Shown in pieces: positions 15,329 to 23,131 of a DNA stretch of 38,861 nt; within the stretch, counting starts at the first letter, position 1; each line of letters begins with the position of its first letter. Made by a program: the position numbers and the translations under genes. The notes beneath the pieces are model-generated. The model had not been told where the DNA came from. It saw nothing but the letters and a program-made list of their open reading frames with translations, and searched no databases. Source of the DNA: a virus; IMG/VR virus record IMGVR_UViG_3300043436_005091, positions 1 to 38,861 of that record; one strand, 5' to 3'.

Positions 15329-16050
15329 ATTTCAATAGGTGGTGTTTCGTAAAAAGGTGCAGGTAATAAAATGGGCGGCCATAATTTTGCCGCATCTTCT
15401 AAATCCTCCAAAGATTCAAAAGACGTTGTATTAACTGTATCGTTAATCATCTCTTTAATAATATCTATTTCCTCTATAGAATCAAAATCATTCTCGTTAA
15501 TAAATTTAACCCTCTCGCATTCTAGCTCTTTTATAGCTTGCTGTGCTCTTTCTTTGAGAAATGCATAGCAGTTATCCTTAATTTGTGATAATACTTTAGG
15601 TGTTTGATTTATATAGCCTAATAAATCAGTAACGCCAAAAGATTTCATACACATTACTGTCCTGGTGTCTGTTTGCGTCTTAAATGTATATAAATTTTCC
15701 TCATCTTGATCTACAAATCCGTAGTATTTTTTTAGTTCATCAAACCACTGCAAAAACCTTTTATTATTATTAATGATCTGTTCTTTATTAGACTCTATAT
15801 AGTCATTATAAGCTGCACTTTCTACAAAAGAAGGTATAACGTCTCCCTTAGCACATATTCTCAAAAAAGTTGCGTTGTGATCTAGAGTATACTCTCTATC
15901 TTCAATATAATCCCTAAACGTAAGAGTATCTTCAGTTAACGTAATAATATCACCAGCTTTTACAAAAAAACACTGCTTTTTATCATCACATATGGTCTCA
16001 AAAACCAAAGACGTAGTGGTTAAGATTTGACCTATATAATTAATGTTCAT
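15316..16050 (-). CDS. Island protein of unknown function, 244 residues, first gene of the operon
   Basis: No family is recognised. Residues 1-65 look beta-rich (IGQILTTTSLVFETICD, QCFFVKAGDIITL, TLDHNATFLRICAKGDVI). Residues 75-110 and 150-220 are strongly helical and acidic (FLQWFDELKKYYGFVDQDEE; AFLKERAQQAIKELECERV). The C-terminus is proline-rich (LWPPILLPAPFYETPP). A beta domain followed by acidic helices is reminiscent of small phage assembly proteins, so this gene may belong to the adjacent tail module rather than to the enzymes. The ATG at 16050 follows an AT-only stretch (TATATATTAATGT) with no late-promoter octamer and no Shine-Dalgarno. Confidence 0.75.
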   Translation of the reverse strand: MNINYIGQILTTTSLVFETICDDKKQCFFVKAGDIITLTEDTLTFRDYIEDREYTLDHNATFLRICAKGDVIPSFVESAAYNDYIESNKEQIINNNKRFLQWFDELKKYYGFVDQDEENLYTFKTQTDTRTVMCMKSFGVTDLLGYINQTPKVLSQIKDNCYAFLKERAQQAIKELECERVKFINENDFDSIEEIDIIKEMINDTVNTTSFESLEDLEDAAKLWPPILLPAPFYETPPIEICGE

Positions 16051-16091
16051 ACATTAATATATATACAAAAAAAATACTACTAATCAAGCCG

Positions 16092-16637
16092 CTAAGCGTT
16101 GTACCAGTATGTTTGATTACCACCGTTATACGCCACATTTACTCTACTACTACCTATTAATGCTCCAGTAGTTAAATCTGTTACATTGACTGTGTAATTA
16201 CCAGAATCCTGATTAGGTAGGTAAATAAAATTATTACTGCCCTGGTGATACCAGTTTATTAACTTAACCTCTGTATCAACTACCCCGTCTCCGTCTTGCT
16301 GCGCTGTTACCCTTACATAGTAGTTATTATCGACTCCAGTTCTTTTTTTGAACGTATTTGAGCGAAACCAGGTTGTTATTGTACCGTTATTAAGAGCAGC
16401 ATAATACTTTTGAAATGACTCACTTGTAGTTACAATAACATAACCTGCAATAGTACTAAGATAAAAATTAGAAAACGCTATATTATTAGTACTAGGCGCT
16501 TTTTGACCAAACTGACGCACTACACCGGCGAGAGTTCCTATAGATACGTTAGCTGGTGGGTTATAGCCTAGTTTATCTGTAGTAAGGCTTTTAACATCAC
16601 TAAATGATATTGGTCCTGCTAATGGAGTCGAAGACAT
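16092..16637 (-). CDS. Tail fibre-like virion protein with ISFSDV/FSNFY repeats
   Basis: A 181-residue protein. The N-terminal 60 residues follow a pattern common in T4-like phage tail proteins: PISFSDVKSL, then a linker with FGQKAPSTNNIAFSNFY, where short (I/L)SxSD(V/F)-type strands alternate with linkers. The rest (VIVTTSESFQKYY, YYVRVTAQQDGDG, TVNVTDLTTGALIGSSRVNV) looks like an immunoglobulin-like or jelly-roll beta domain. No enzyme motif. It sits 3 bases after the S74 chaperone protein stop, on the same strand, so probably belongs to the same appendage. The specific role (adhesin tip or connector) is inference. Confidence 0.75.
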   Translation of the reverse strand: MSSTPLAGPISFSDVKSLTTDKLGYNPPANVSIGTLAGVVRQFGQKAPSTNNIAFSNFYLSTIAGYVIVTTSESFQKYYAALNNGTITTWFRSNTFKKRTGVDNNYYVRVTAQQDGDGVVDTEVKLINWYHQGSNNFIYLPNQDSGNYTVNVTDLTTGALIGSSRVNVAYNGGNQTYWYNA

Positions 16638-16640
16638 ATA

Positions 16641-17342
16641 TTATTGCGTTATTGCAGCTAGTTTTGCTTCAAGAGCTTCGTTTTTATCTATAAGTTCTTT
16701 AATAGATTCAATTAATAGAGGAATTATTTTTTCATATTTTACAGCTTTATAGCCATTTTCACGGGTAGTTACAGCTTCAGGTATAACCTGTTCAACGTCC
16801 TGAGCTATTACTCCTACATCTTTTCCTGTATGCGTGCATTGTTTATCATTCCACTCAAATGTAACGCCGTTGAGTTTAGTTATCTTTTCAAGAGGTTTGT
16901 CAATTTTTTTAATATTGTCCTTTAATGCTTTGTCAGAAGTATAAAAAGCTACGATATCACCTGCTACTACCATAGCTCTAGATCCTGGATGAAATTGCGC
17001 TATCCATTGCTTCTTACCGTCGTATATAGTACACCCAGTGTCCTGGTACGTATAATTACTACGTGTATAATTTAAATGCAAGCCATGTGAACCTCCGTTT
17101 AGTTGATTCCAAACATGTGCACTCGCCCAATCACCAGTACCAGCGCCGCCTATTTCGGGAGTATAAACAGCACTAACGAACATATCAACAGTTTTGATAT
17201 TTGTTCTACTTAACTGTAACCCGGTTGGATTGCCTACACCATCATATACCGTCCAAAAGCCTGTCGTAGGTAGAGCAGCATCAAAGTGCAAGAGACCTTG
17301 ATAAGTGGTACTGATATTATTTGTAGTTAAATTAGCAGGCAT
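16641..17342 (-). CDS. Tail fibre protein with C-terminal S74 intramolecular chaperone domain
   Basis: A 233-residue protein. Residues about 130-233 form the peptidase S74 (endosialidase chaperone) domain: SDKALKDNIKKID (136-148), with S136-D137 as the expected self-cleavage dyad, then GVTFEWND (159-166), GVIAQDVEQVIPEAV (177-191), YKAVKYEKIIPLLIESIKEL (198-217) and a C-terminal helix. In this family the domain trimerises and folds an upstream beta-helix, then cuts itself off at the Ser. The preceding 130 residues are beta-rich (GGAGTGDWASAHVWNQLNGG, GLHLNYTRSNYTY) and would be the mature head or fibre tip. The ATG lies 7 bases after CATAAATA, a late-promoter-like octamer. Confidence 0.92.
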   Translation of the reverse strand: MPANLTTNNISTTYQGLLHFDAALPTTGFWTVYDGVGNPTGLQLSRTNIKTVDMFVSAVYTPEIGGAGTGDWASAHVWNQLNGGSHGLHLNYTRSNYTYQDTGCTIYDGKKQWIAQFHPGSRAMVVAGDIVAFYTSDKALKDNIKKIDKPLEKITKLNGVTFEWNDKQCTHTGKDVGVIAQDVEQVIPEAVTTRENGYKAVKYEKIIPLLIESIKELIDKNEALEAKLAAITQ

Positions 17343-17347
17343 TTTAA

Positions 17348-17357
17348 ATTATTTATG
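17348..17357 (-). promoter_or_regulatory. Late-promoter-like motif CATAAATAAT before the S74 protein gene
   Basis: Minus-strand CATAAATA followed by ATTTAAA and ATG at 17342. It lies in the 19-base gap after the stop of the upstream gene, so it is not constrained by coding sequence. Confidence 0.55.
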
Positions 17358-17361
17358 AGGA

Positions 17362-19740
17362 TTAATCTATTATCAACGCCTTTGTATCAGCTATTCCAGG
17401 ATTAAATACAGGTCTTAGATCAGAACCGGTGTCAGGGATGGTAAACTCTAAGAGATTTTCCTGTAGCTTTAATATATTGACTAGAGCTCTATTCATTACT
17501 CCTAAAATAGTGCGCTCGTTTTCGTGAACACTATAATCTTCTTCCTCTTGAACAACAAAATTATCAAAATTTATATTATAATTATAATCATTTAAGGTGA
17601 GAACCTGGTTGCTGTCGTAAAACCCATTAAATCTACCTACCAAGTTGTTCTTAATAGCAAAAATGTCTCTAGTAACCTTATAAAGTTCCTTATTAATGGT
17701 AGAGGCTTGAATATACTCTTCTGAAACAGTACTTATATTGGTAATTCCGTAATTTTGAAGATTTTCTGGCTTTATAATCTTCTTAAACGTATTAGGCTCT
17801 TCATAAAAATAAATTCTAGCATCAGTAATGAAAATTATTTTATCTACATCTTTAGAAGATGGTAATATACTCAACCCTCTATAGTTATCATTAAACATGC
17901 TCAGAGTTTCAACCTCTCTCGTAGTAATACTAATAACCTCGTACGGCTCGCCTTCTTCAAAAGAAGTTAAACCAGGTATGGTAGTGGTTTGCTCTTGCAC
18001 TCTAGTAAAGGTTTGACTAGGTATAATTGTAACTCTAGAAGGTACTGTTATGCTCGTTGACGGAGTTATAGAGGTAAGACCTGCTACTACTGTGGTTATA
18101 GGAGGAAAAATAGTAGTTTGTGGAGGTACATCTTCGACTTTAAAGCCTGGAACTTGATAAGTTCCTTCCCATTTCCAATTACTATCTTTAAATTGTATAG
18201 GAACTACAGACCATTGATTACTTGCATTAACTAAAATAGGGGTTGTAATCTGGTAACCGGGAGTAGTAAAAGAGGAAGACGGGGTAACTGTAATTGTATC
18301 AGGCTGAACATTTTTTATTTGGGGTATACTTATTACTTCACTCTGAGTAGTTATTACATCAGGTGTAGAGCACAACGTGACAGTAGTTGACGTAAAGGTA
18401 GTAGGCGGTGTTATTGTTACAATAGGAGCGGACGTTACAGTGAGTACTCTTGTATCATTTACTGTACTAGTTTCCGTATTGAAGAGCTTTATTTCTTGAT
18501 ATCGACCTATAATAGTATTTGGCAGGGTTATGTATAACTTATAACTATTTTTATTAGTACATATGTAATAGTATTCAGATGAGTTTTTCGAAAATTCTAT
18601 ATTTTGAACTATCTCTCCTGAGACTAAAGTAATACCTATATCTAATATTTTATCAACCATTACCGGTCTTCTATTAGCTGCAGTTAAATCATAAATATAT
18701 AAATTTAACTTAGTATTAGATTGATCATAGGTTAGCGCGTATAGTAAATTATAGTGAGGATTAAACTGAATACTAGCAAGGGGCTGCTTCTTAAGAGGTA
18801 TGGTGGTTATTCGACTATGATAATTAAATTTAGTATCAAATATTTTTAGTACGGTGTTACCTGAATCATGAACTACAACTAATTTACCGTTAGATGTTAT
18901 TTCTTTAGGCTGTCTAAATTTAGTTTTTAGTTTATCTGGACCATCGCCACCTAGAATTTCTATGAGATTTCTCTTATTACCTAAAGCAGAATCACCGTTT
19001 AAATATCCAGCTATATCATATTTAACTATAGTACTACTTCCAGTATCAGTTATAAAAACATAATTACCTCCTATAGCTATACCACCTAAAGAAGAAAACG
19101 GCAGGACGTTTTCTTCTGATTCATAATATTTTGAAACCTCAATAATATTTATATTGCTATTATTACCTGTTATGCTTATAAATTGACTTGAAGTAATAGC
19201 GAAAATAACATACTCATCTTGATTTTCATCTTTCTTTAAAGCTTCAAAATTGACTATATTACCTAGAGCTTTAATATTTTCAGATGTATTTTGTCTAAAG
19301 GGTATAGATCCTGAGTAGCCTGTGCTTAATGAAATAGACGTACTGTTTCTATTATCAACAAAACCGTACACTATTTCGTTATTGTAAGGTAAATCGTTAT
19401 TAGCTATAAACAATCTCGAATATATAAATGTGTTGTTATCGTGAAGCTTAGTTAGCTTATCCTTAAAAAGCCGCTCAGTAAGAAAATCATTAGCCTGAAA
19501 TAATACATCTCGCTCCGTGTATGGTAGAGTATCCACTGCATCAAAAATAGTTCTATTCTTAAAGAATGTAGAAGTAGCTAAACTAGTTTCGAACGTAGAA
19601 CTTAAAAGAAGCTTGTTTGTTGTGCTATCGATATACGGTACTCCGCTTAAGACTTCAACATACCCTGTATAGTCTCCAGTTAGGGTATAAAAAAGACCGG
19701 GCTTTGCGTAAAGTCGCTTATAGTGAGGATAATTTATCAT
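17362..19740 (-). CDS. Large virion protein with NHL-like propeller and Thr/Pro-rich repeat stalk
   Basis: A 792-residue structural protein. Residues about 170-420 contain NHL or WD-like blades: GGIAIGGNYVFITDTGSSTI, IVKYDIAGYL, GPDKLKTKFRQPKEI, GKLVVVHDSGNTVLKIF, PHYNLLYALTYDQ. Residues about 430-600 are Thr/Pro-rich with repeated short phrases (TITPPTTFTS, TVTPSSSFTTPG, SITPSTSITVPS, TIIPSQTF), a probable extended stalk. The C-terminus returns to mixed alpha/beta sequence with ILGVMNRALVNILKLQENLL as a helix. It starts in an ATGA overlap with the LamG-like gene upstream, so the two are made together. No catalytic motif. Probably a baseplate or fibre component. Confidence 0.8.
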   Translation of the reverse strand: MINYPHYKRLYAKPGLFYTLTGDYTGYVEVLSGVPYIDSTTNKLLLSSTFETSLATSTFFKNRTIFDAVDTLPYTERDVLFQANDFLTERLFKDKLTKLHDNNTFIYSRLFIANNDLPYNNEIVYGFVDNRNSTSISLSTGYSGSIPFRQNTSENIKALGNIVNFEALKKDENQDEYVIFAITSSQFISITGNNSNINIIEVSKYYESEENVLPFSSLGGIAIGGNYVFITDTGSSTIVKYDIAGYLNGDSALGNKRNLIEILGGDGPDKLKTKFRQPKEITSNGKLVVVHDSGNTVLKIFDTKFNYHSRITTIPLKKQPLASIQFNPHYNLLYALTYDQSNTKLNLYIYDLTAANRRPVMVDKILDIGITLVSGEIVQNIEFSKNSSEYYYICTNKNSYKLYITLPNTIIGRYQEIKLFNTETSTVNDTRVLTVTSAPIVTITPPTTFTSTTVTLCSTPDVITTQSEVISIPQIKNVQPDTITVTPSSSFTTPGYQITTPILVNASNQWSVVPIQFKDSNWKWEGTYQVPGFKVEDVPPQTTIFPPITTVVAGLTSITPSTSITVPSRVTIIPSQTFTRVQEQTTTIPGLTSFEEGEPYEVISITTREVETLSMFNDNYRGLSILPSSKDVDKIIFITDARIYFYEEPNTFKKIIKPENLQNYGITNISTVSEEYIQASTINKELYKVTRDIFAIKNNLVGRFNGFYDSNQVLTLNDYNYNINFDNFVVQEEEDYSVHENERTILGVMNRALVNILKLQENLLEFTIPDTGSDLRPVFNPGIADTKALIID

Positions 19741-22700
19741 TTAAAGTCTATAAATTGTATATCGTTAATTCCTACCCCCGCTGGTAGGAGAGTTGAAGCT
19801 TCTTGCATTATTAAGTTCTTTATATTGTTTTTAATATCCTGGTTATTTATACCGAGATTTTTTAAGTATATATTAATTTTATTCGAAGAAGAAGCACTAG
19901 GTGAGAATCTAAAATACCGTTCTATTTCTTCCATATTATTTCGTTGACCGGCTGGTATTGAAAGTATAATATCATTTATAGACTCTCCAAAAATATTCAA
20001 TGCTATAATTTCACTATCTTTTATAGCTTTATCATAAATAAATAGATTTTTTAGTCTTAAGTTATTTATATAGTAATAGCCAGGTTGATTAAGATAAGTT
20101 GCGAGATCTATACCGTTGTAAAAGCCTGTCGATCCCACGTAGAGATCATCACTAAAAATATCTTGGATAGCATATTTTCCTGGTGGTATGGTTAAATTTT
20201 CATATCTATCACCGTCAACAAATAGTGTTATGTTTCCTTGTATAGGGTCAAATCTATAAGTGAAGGTATGGTAGCCTCTATCTATAGTAGTATAATCGAA
20301 AGAGATATTTTTATTAACTATATTTTCTGTCGATAGATAGTTAGTAAGTGTTAAGTTAAAATTTAATTTATTTTCTATAGGCAGCTGCCTATAGAAATTA
20401 TAATCTGTAATTTTATATCGCCTAGGTCTTAAGGAGTTGTAGTCGGTATATACTCCTGATAACCCGGTAAATACAGCATTATTATTGTTTAGAGAGTATA
20501 GATAGAGTTTTTTTGTTGGATCTATAAATGCTAGCACAACATCAATACTACTACTCACACTGTTACTAGCATACTGTCTTACTATATCTGCTCCTACTAA
20601 TTGAAGACCTGGAGTTATTGCAGCGTAGTTCTGCGTAAAGAGTAGACCTCTAGTTTTATCATACACTGATACCTTAGAGACATTATGAAGAATAATAATA
20701 TTCTCGTTAGGATCAATTATAAAGTCTACTATCTTTGATGTTGTATCTATAAATTCAACAACAGTATCAGTTAAAAGATCATGTTTAAGTAGTTTTTTAT
20801 CCTGTAGGGTGTAATATACTAAATTAGGATTAGCATATTTAACATTTTCTCCTGGAATGCCGTAGAGTGTGTTATTATATATTAAAAGACCTTTAATACC
20901 ACTCGTACTATATGTAGAATAGCTGCCGAATTTTTGAGCTATTATAGGAGAAGCTTCTAAATTATTTTTATCAACCCTTATACATTCCCCTGTAGTATTG
21001 TTCTTGAGAAAATATATATAGTTTTCATCCTGACAATAGTTCTTATAAGGTACTATTTCGGGCACTATTTCTAACTTGGTTTTAGTACCTAGCGCATTTA
21101 CTTTATAGACATAGCCGCTATTACAAATTACATGAAAATCATTTAACCCCTTACCCTTAACTATATCTAAAACCTCTGTTTCAAATGTTGTAGTGTATAG
21201 AGTGCCGAAGGTAGAATTATATGACTTAATCTTATTACCATCAAATACAAACAAGAATGGCGTAACTTGCTCGTCATTAACCACGCCAAATCCTCTATTG
21301 TTTAAGTTACCTAATAACTGATAGCCGTAGCTAGCTTCTGGATCAACATATATATCGAATGAAATAGTAAACGCGTTACTTTCATTTATTTTATCTGACA
21401 AAATAAATTTATTATATTTTGTACCATCATATATTATCGAGTTAGAGAAATACGGCTGAGGTTTATTTAGAGTATTGTAATAGTTAGTAAAAGAGCTTAC
21501 TAGAGGAGATGAGTTATAGATATAAGAGTTAATATCGTCTGCACCTACACGTGAATACTTGTAAGTAATATTTGGTTCTATACAAAGATCACTTTTTTTA
21601 TCAAAAAACGCATTTGCAACAAACCTTTCCTTGTCCGCTACTCCTAAATTATCGATAGGGTCAATAAAGGAAGGTTCATAAACCGGAAATTCCAACATAG
21701 CGTTTTCTTTTGTTATTAAATCAGGATAATAATATCTATCTACCCATAATCCTAATTTATTATTACCGCCTGACAGCCAAGTGCATAGATATCTGCCGTT
21801 GTTGAATCCGCTCGTATCTTTTCTTAGACAATATATATTATCTGATAAAACCGGAGATTTGCCTCCTAGAGCTCCATTAACTATAAATTTTGTATCGTTT
21901 ATATTAAGTCTATCATAAGGGTATATTGAAGAAGGAGCTACAAACACCGTATCAGTACCGTTTACTACTTTAATGTCCTTATCATACCAAACGTAAGTAA
22001 GAGCTATATTATCATTTCCCTTTTCTTGATCCAAACCAGTTTGTAGAGACATATAATCTCTAAATTCTACATCTGGGTAATATTTTGAATTAGAGTCAAT
22101 AAGGCTAGCTCCGCGTTTTATGTAATTTTTTTCAGATCTAGCATTATTAAGAGTTATATAATTTAAAAGAAGGTCAGAGTTTGATGTATTGTAGTTAGTG
22201 TGTAGTAGGTATTGATCTCTTTTATTAAAAGAGCTCTTAGATTCGTCAATAATGAGATCGTTTTGACGCTTTGAATCATAGCTAATCCAAGAAGATGCAG
22301 ACTTAGGAGATAGTTTATTGAAATTATAATTTATCTTAATAACATTATTATTGGCTCTAGTCATACCGCCTGATGTTATAGTAACAAAGGTAATTCTATC
22401 ACCACTTAGTGTCAATACTCGATTTTCTATACCGTTACCAACTGTAACTAATTTAAAAATCTGCAAGTACCCATCACTATCTAATAGATATCTAAACATA
22501 TCATTACGTTCAGATGTTAGAACCGGTGTATCGGATGAATAACTATAAAATGCGTTTTGACCTCTTTGCGATCCTGTAGCTATAAAGTTTAAGAAATAAT
22601 CCTTCCGTCCATTATTATGCTTAATACGCAAAAACTCGCTGTTTAGTATCTCTAACTCGAAATATCTATTATTAGTAAATGTAGCCTCTGAAGATAAAAG

Positions 22701-23060
22701 AGCTCTGCAGGTAGCTTCTGGGGAGTCTGCTCCTGATAGCGTGTTTTTGTATATATAAAGATACCTAGGTTCGTCAGTATTAAAGAAAGTATTAAAAATT
22801 AACGGTGTAGTTATAGTTTGTAGAGCTATAGGCTTTTCGTTAATAGTAAAAACTTCATCTAAACGCTTTTTAGAGGTTAAATACTGTGAGGTATAGTTGT
22901 TTATAGTAGTATCTACAGTACCAGAAAGGGCTTGTATTCTATTTAAGGAAAATCCCTGCTCATAGGCTGTTCTGTATTGCTTGTATTGATAGAAAGGATC
23001 ATAATACCTAGCACTCAGAGTATTAATCGCCGATACACTATATACTGTTATGTCTGACAC
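19737..23060 (-). CDS. Giant LamG-like virion protein with apparent propeller insertion
   Basis: A 1107-residue protein. Residues about 545-610 look like the first half of a concanavalin/LamG sandwich (AFTISFDIYVDP, YQLLGNLNNRGFGVV, PFLFVFDGNKI). The second half appears only near residues 905-1020 (YHTFTYRFDP, ITLFVDGDRYENL, FYNGIDLATYL, YYINNLRLKNLFIYDKAI). Between them lie about 270 residues of repeated IYFLKN/LLIYNNTLYG/IIILHNVSKVSVYD strands that resemble a propeller. The N-terminal 500 residues are Tyr/Asn-rich beta sequence without a known domain. Such sandwiches often bind glycans. The start is a GTG at 23060, 6 bases after TATAAATA; no in-frame ATG is near. Confidence 0.8.
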   Translation of the reverse strand: MSDITVYSVSAINTLSARYYDPFYQYKQYRTAYEQGFSLNRIQALSGTVDTTINNYTSQYLTSKKRLDEVFTINEKPIALQTITTPLIFNTFFNTDEPRYLYIYKNTLSGADSPEATCRALLSSEATFTNNRYFELEILNSEFLRIKHNNGRKDYFLNFIATGSQRGQNAFYSYSSDTPVLTSERNDMFRYLLDSDGYLQIFKLVTVGNGIENRVLTLSGDRITFVTITSGGMTRANNNVIKINYNFNKLSPKSASSWISYDSKRQNDLIIDESKSSFNKRDQYLLHTNYNTSNSDLLLNYITLNNARSEKNYIKRGASLIDSNSKYYPDVEFRDYMSLQTGLDQEKGNDNIALTYVWYDKDIKVVNGTDTVFVAPSSIYPYDRLNINDTKFIVNGALGGKSPVLSDNIYCLRKDTSGFNNGRYLCTWLSGGNNKLGLWVDRYYYPDLITKENAMLEFPVYEPSFIDPIDNLGVADKERFVANAFFDKKSDLCIEPNITYKYSRVGADDINSYIYNSSPLVSSFTNYYNTLNKPQPYFSNSIIYDGTKYNKFILSDKINESNAFTISFDIYVDPEASYGYQLLGNLNNRGFGVVNDEQVTPFLFVFDGNKIKSYNSTFGTLYTTTFETEVLDIVKGKGLNDFHVICNSGYVYKVNALGTKTKLEIVPEIVPYKNYCQDENYIYFLKNNTTGECIRVDKNNLEASPIIAQKFGSYSTYSTSGIKGLLIYNNTLYGIPGENVKYANPNLVYYTLQDKKLLKHDLLTDTVVEFIDTTSKIVDFIIDPNENIIILHNVSKVSVYDKTRGLLFTQNYAAITPGLQLVGADIVRQYASNSVSSSIDVVLAFIDPTKKLYLYSLNNNNAVFTGLSGVYTDYNSLRPRRYKITDYNFYRQLPIENKLNFNLTLTNYLSTENIVNKNISFDYTTIDRGYHTFTYRFDPIQGNITLFVDGDRYENLTIPPGKYAIQDIFSDDLYVGSTGFYNGIDLATYLNQPGYYYINNLRLKNLFIYDKAIKDSEIIALNIFGESINDIILSIPAGQRNNMEEIERYFRFSPSASSSNKINIYLKNLGINNQDIKNNIKNLIMQEASTLLPAGVGINDIQFIDFK

Positions 23061-23064
23061 TACA

Positions 23065-23074
23065 TATATTTATA
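23065..23074 (-). promoter_or_regulatory. Late-promoter-like motif TATAAATATA before the GTG of the LamG-like gene
   Basis: Minus-strand TATAAATA, identical to the T4 late consensus, followed by TATGTA and then GTG at 23060. It lies in the 71-base divergent gap 23061-23131, opposite the plus-strand fibre promoter. Confidence 0.55.
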
Positions 23075-23113
23075 CTATGAGTTAATTAATGATTATTAAA
23101 GTAACGCCTTCAC

Positions 23114-23123
23114 CATAAATAAT
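23114..23123 (+). promoter_or_regulatory. Late-promoter-like motif CATAAATAAT before the repeat fibre
   Basis: Plus-strand CATAAATA at 23114-23121, followed by ATAATAGATT and ATG at 23132. No Shine-Dalgarno is present between the motif and the start codon. Confidence 0.55.
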
Positions 23124-23131
23124 AATAGATT

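Noticed and set aside
4433-16050. DNA hypermodification pathway (radical SAM, PLP and amidino enzymes)
   Set aside because: No thymidylate/hydroxymethyl transferase, base kinase or DNA-glycosyltransferase signature is seen. Sugar SDRs, a PIG-L deacetylase and GT8-type transferases fit glycan chemistry better.
16060-16091. Possible terminator with a T8 run (minus strand, 16067-16074) before the island operon
   Set aside because: No convincing GC stem precedes the run; the best is a 3-base CGC/GCG pair, so I do not call a terminator.
19839-20075. Internal TATAAATAA-like sequences within the LamG-like gene (near 19845 and 20063, minus strand)
   Set aside because: They lie inside coding sequence with no start codon suitably placed downstream, so I treat them as chance in AT-rich DNA. 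They show that the octamer alone is not proof of a promoter.
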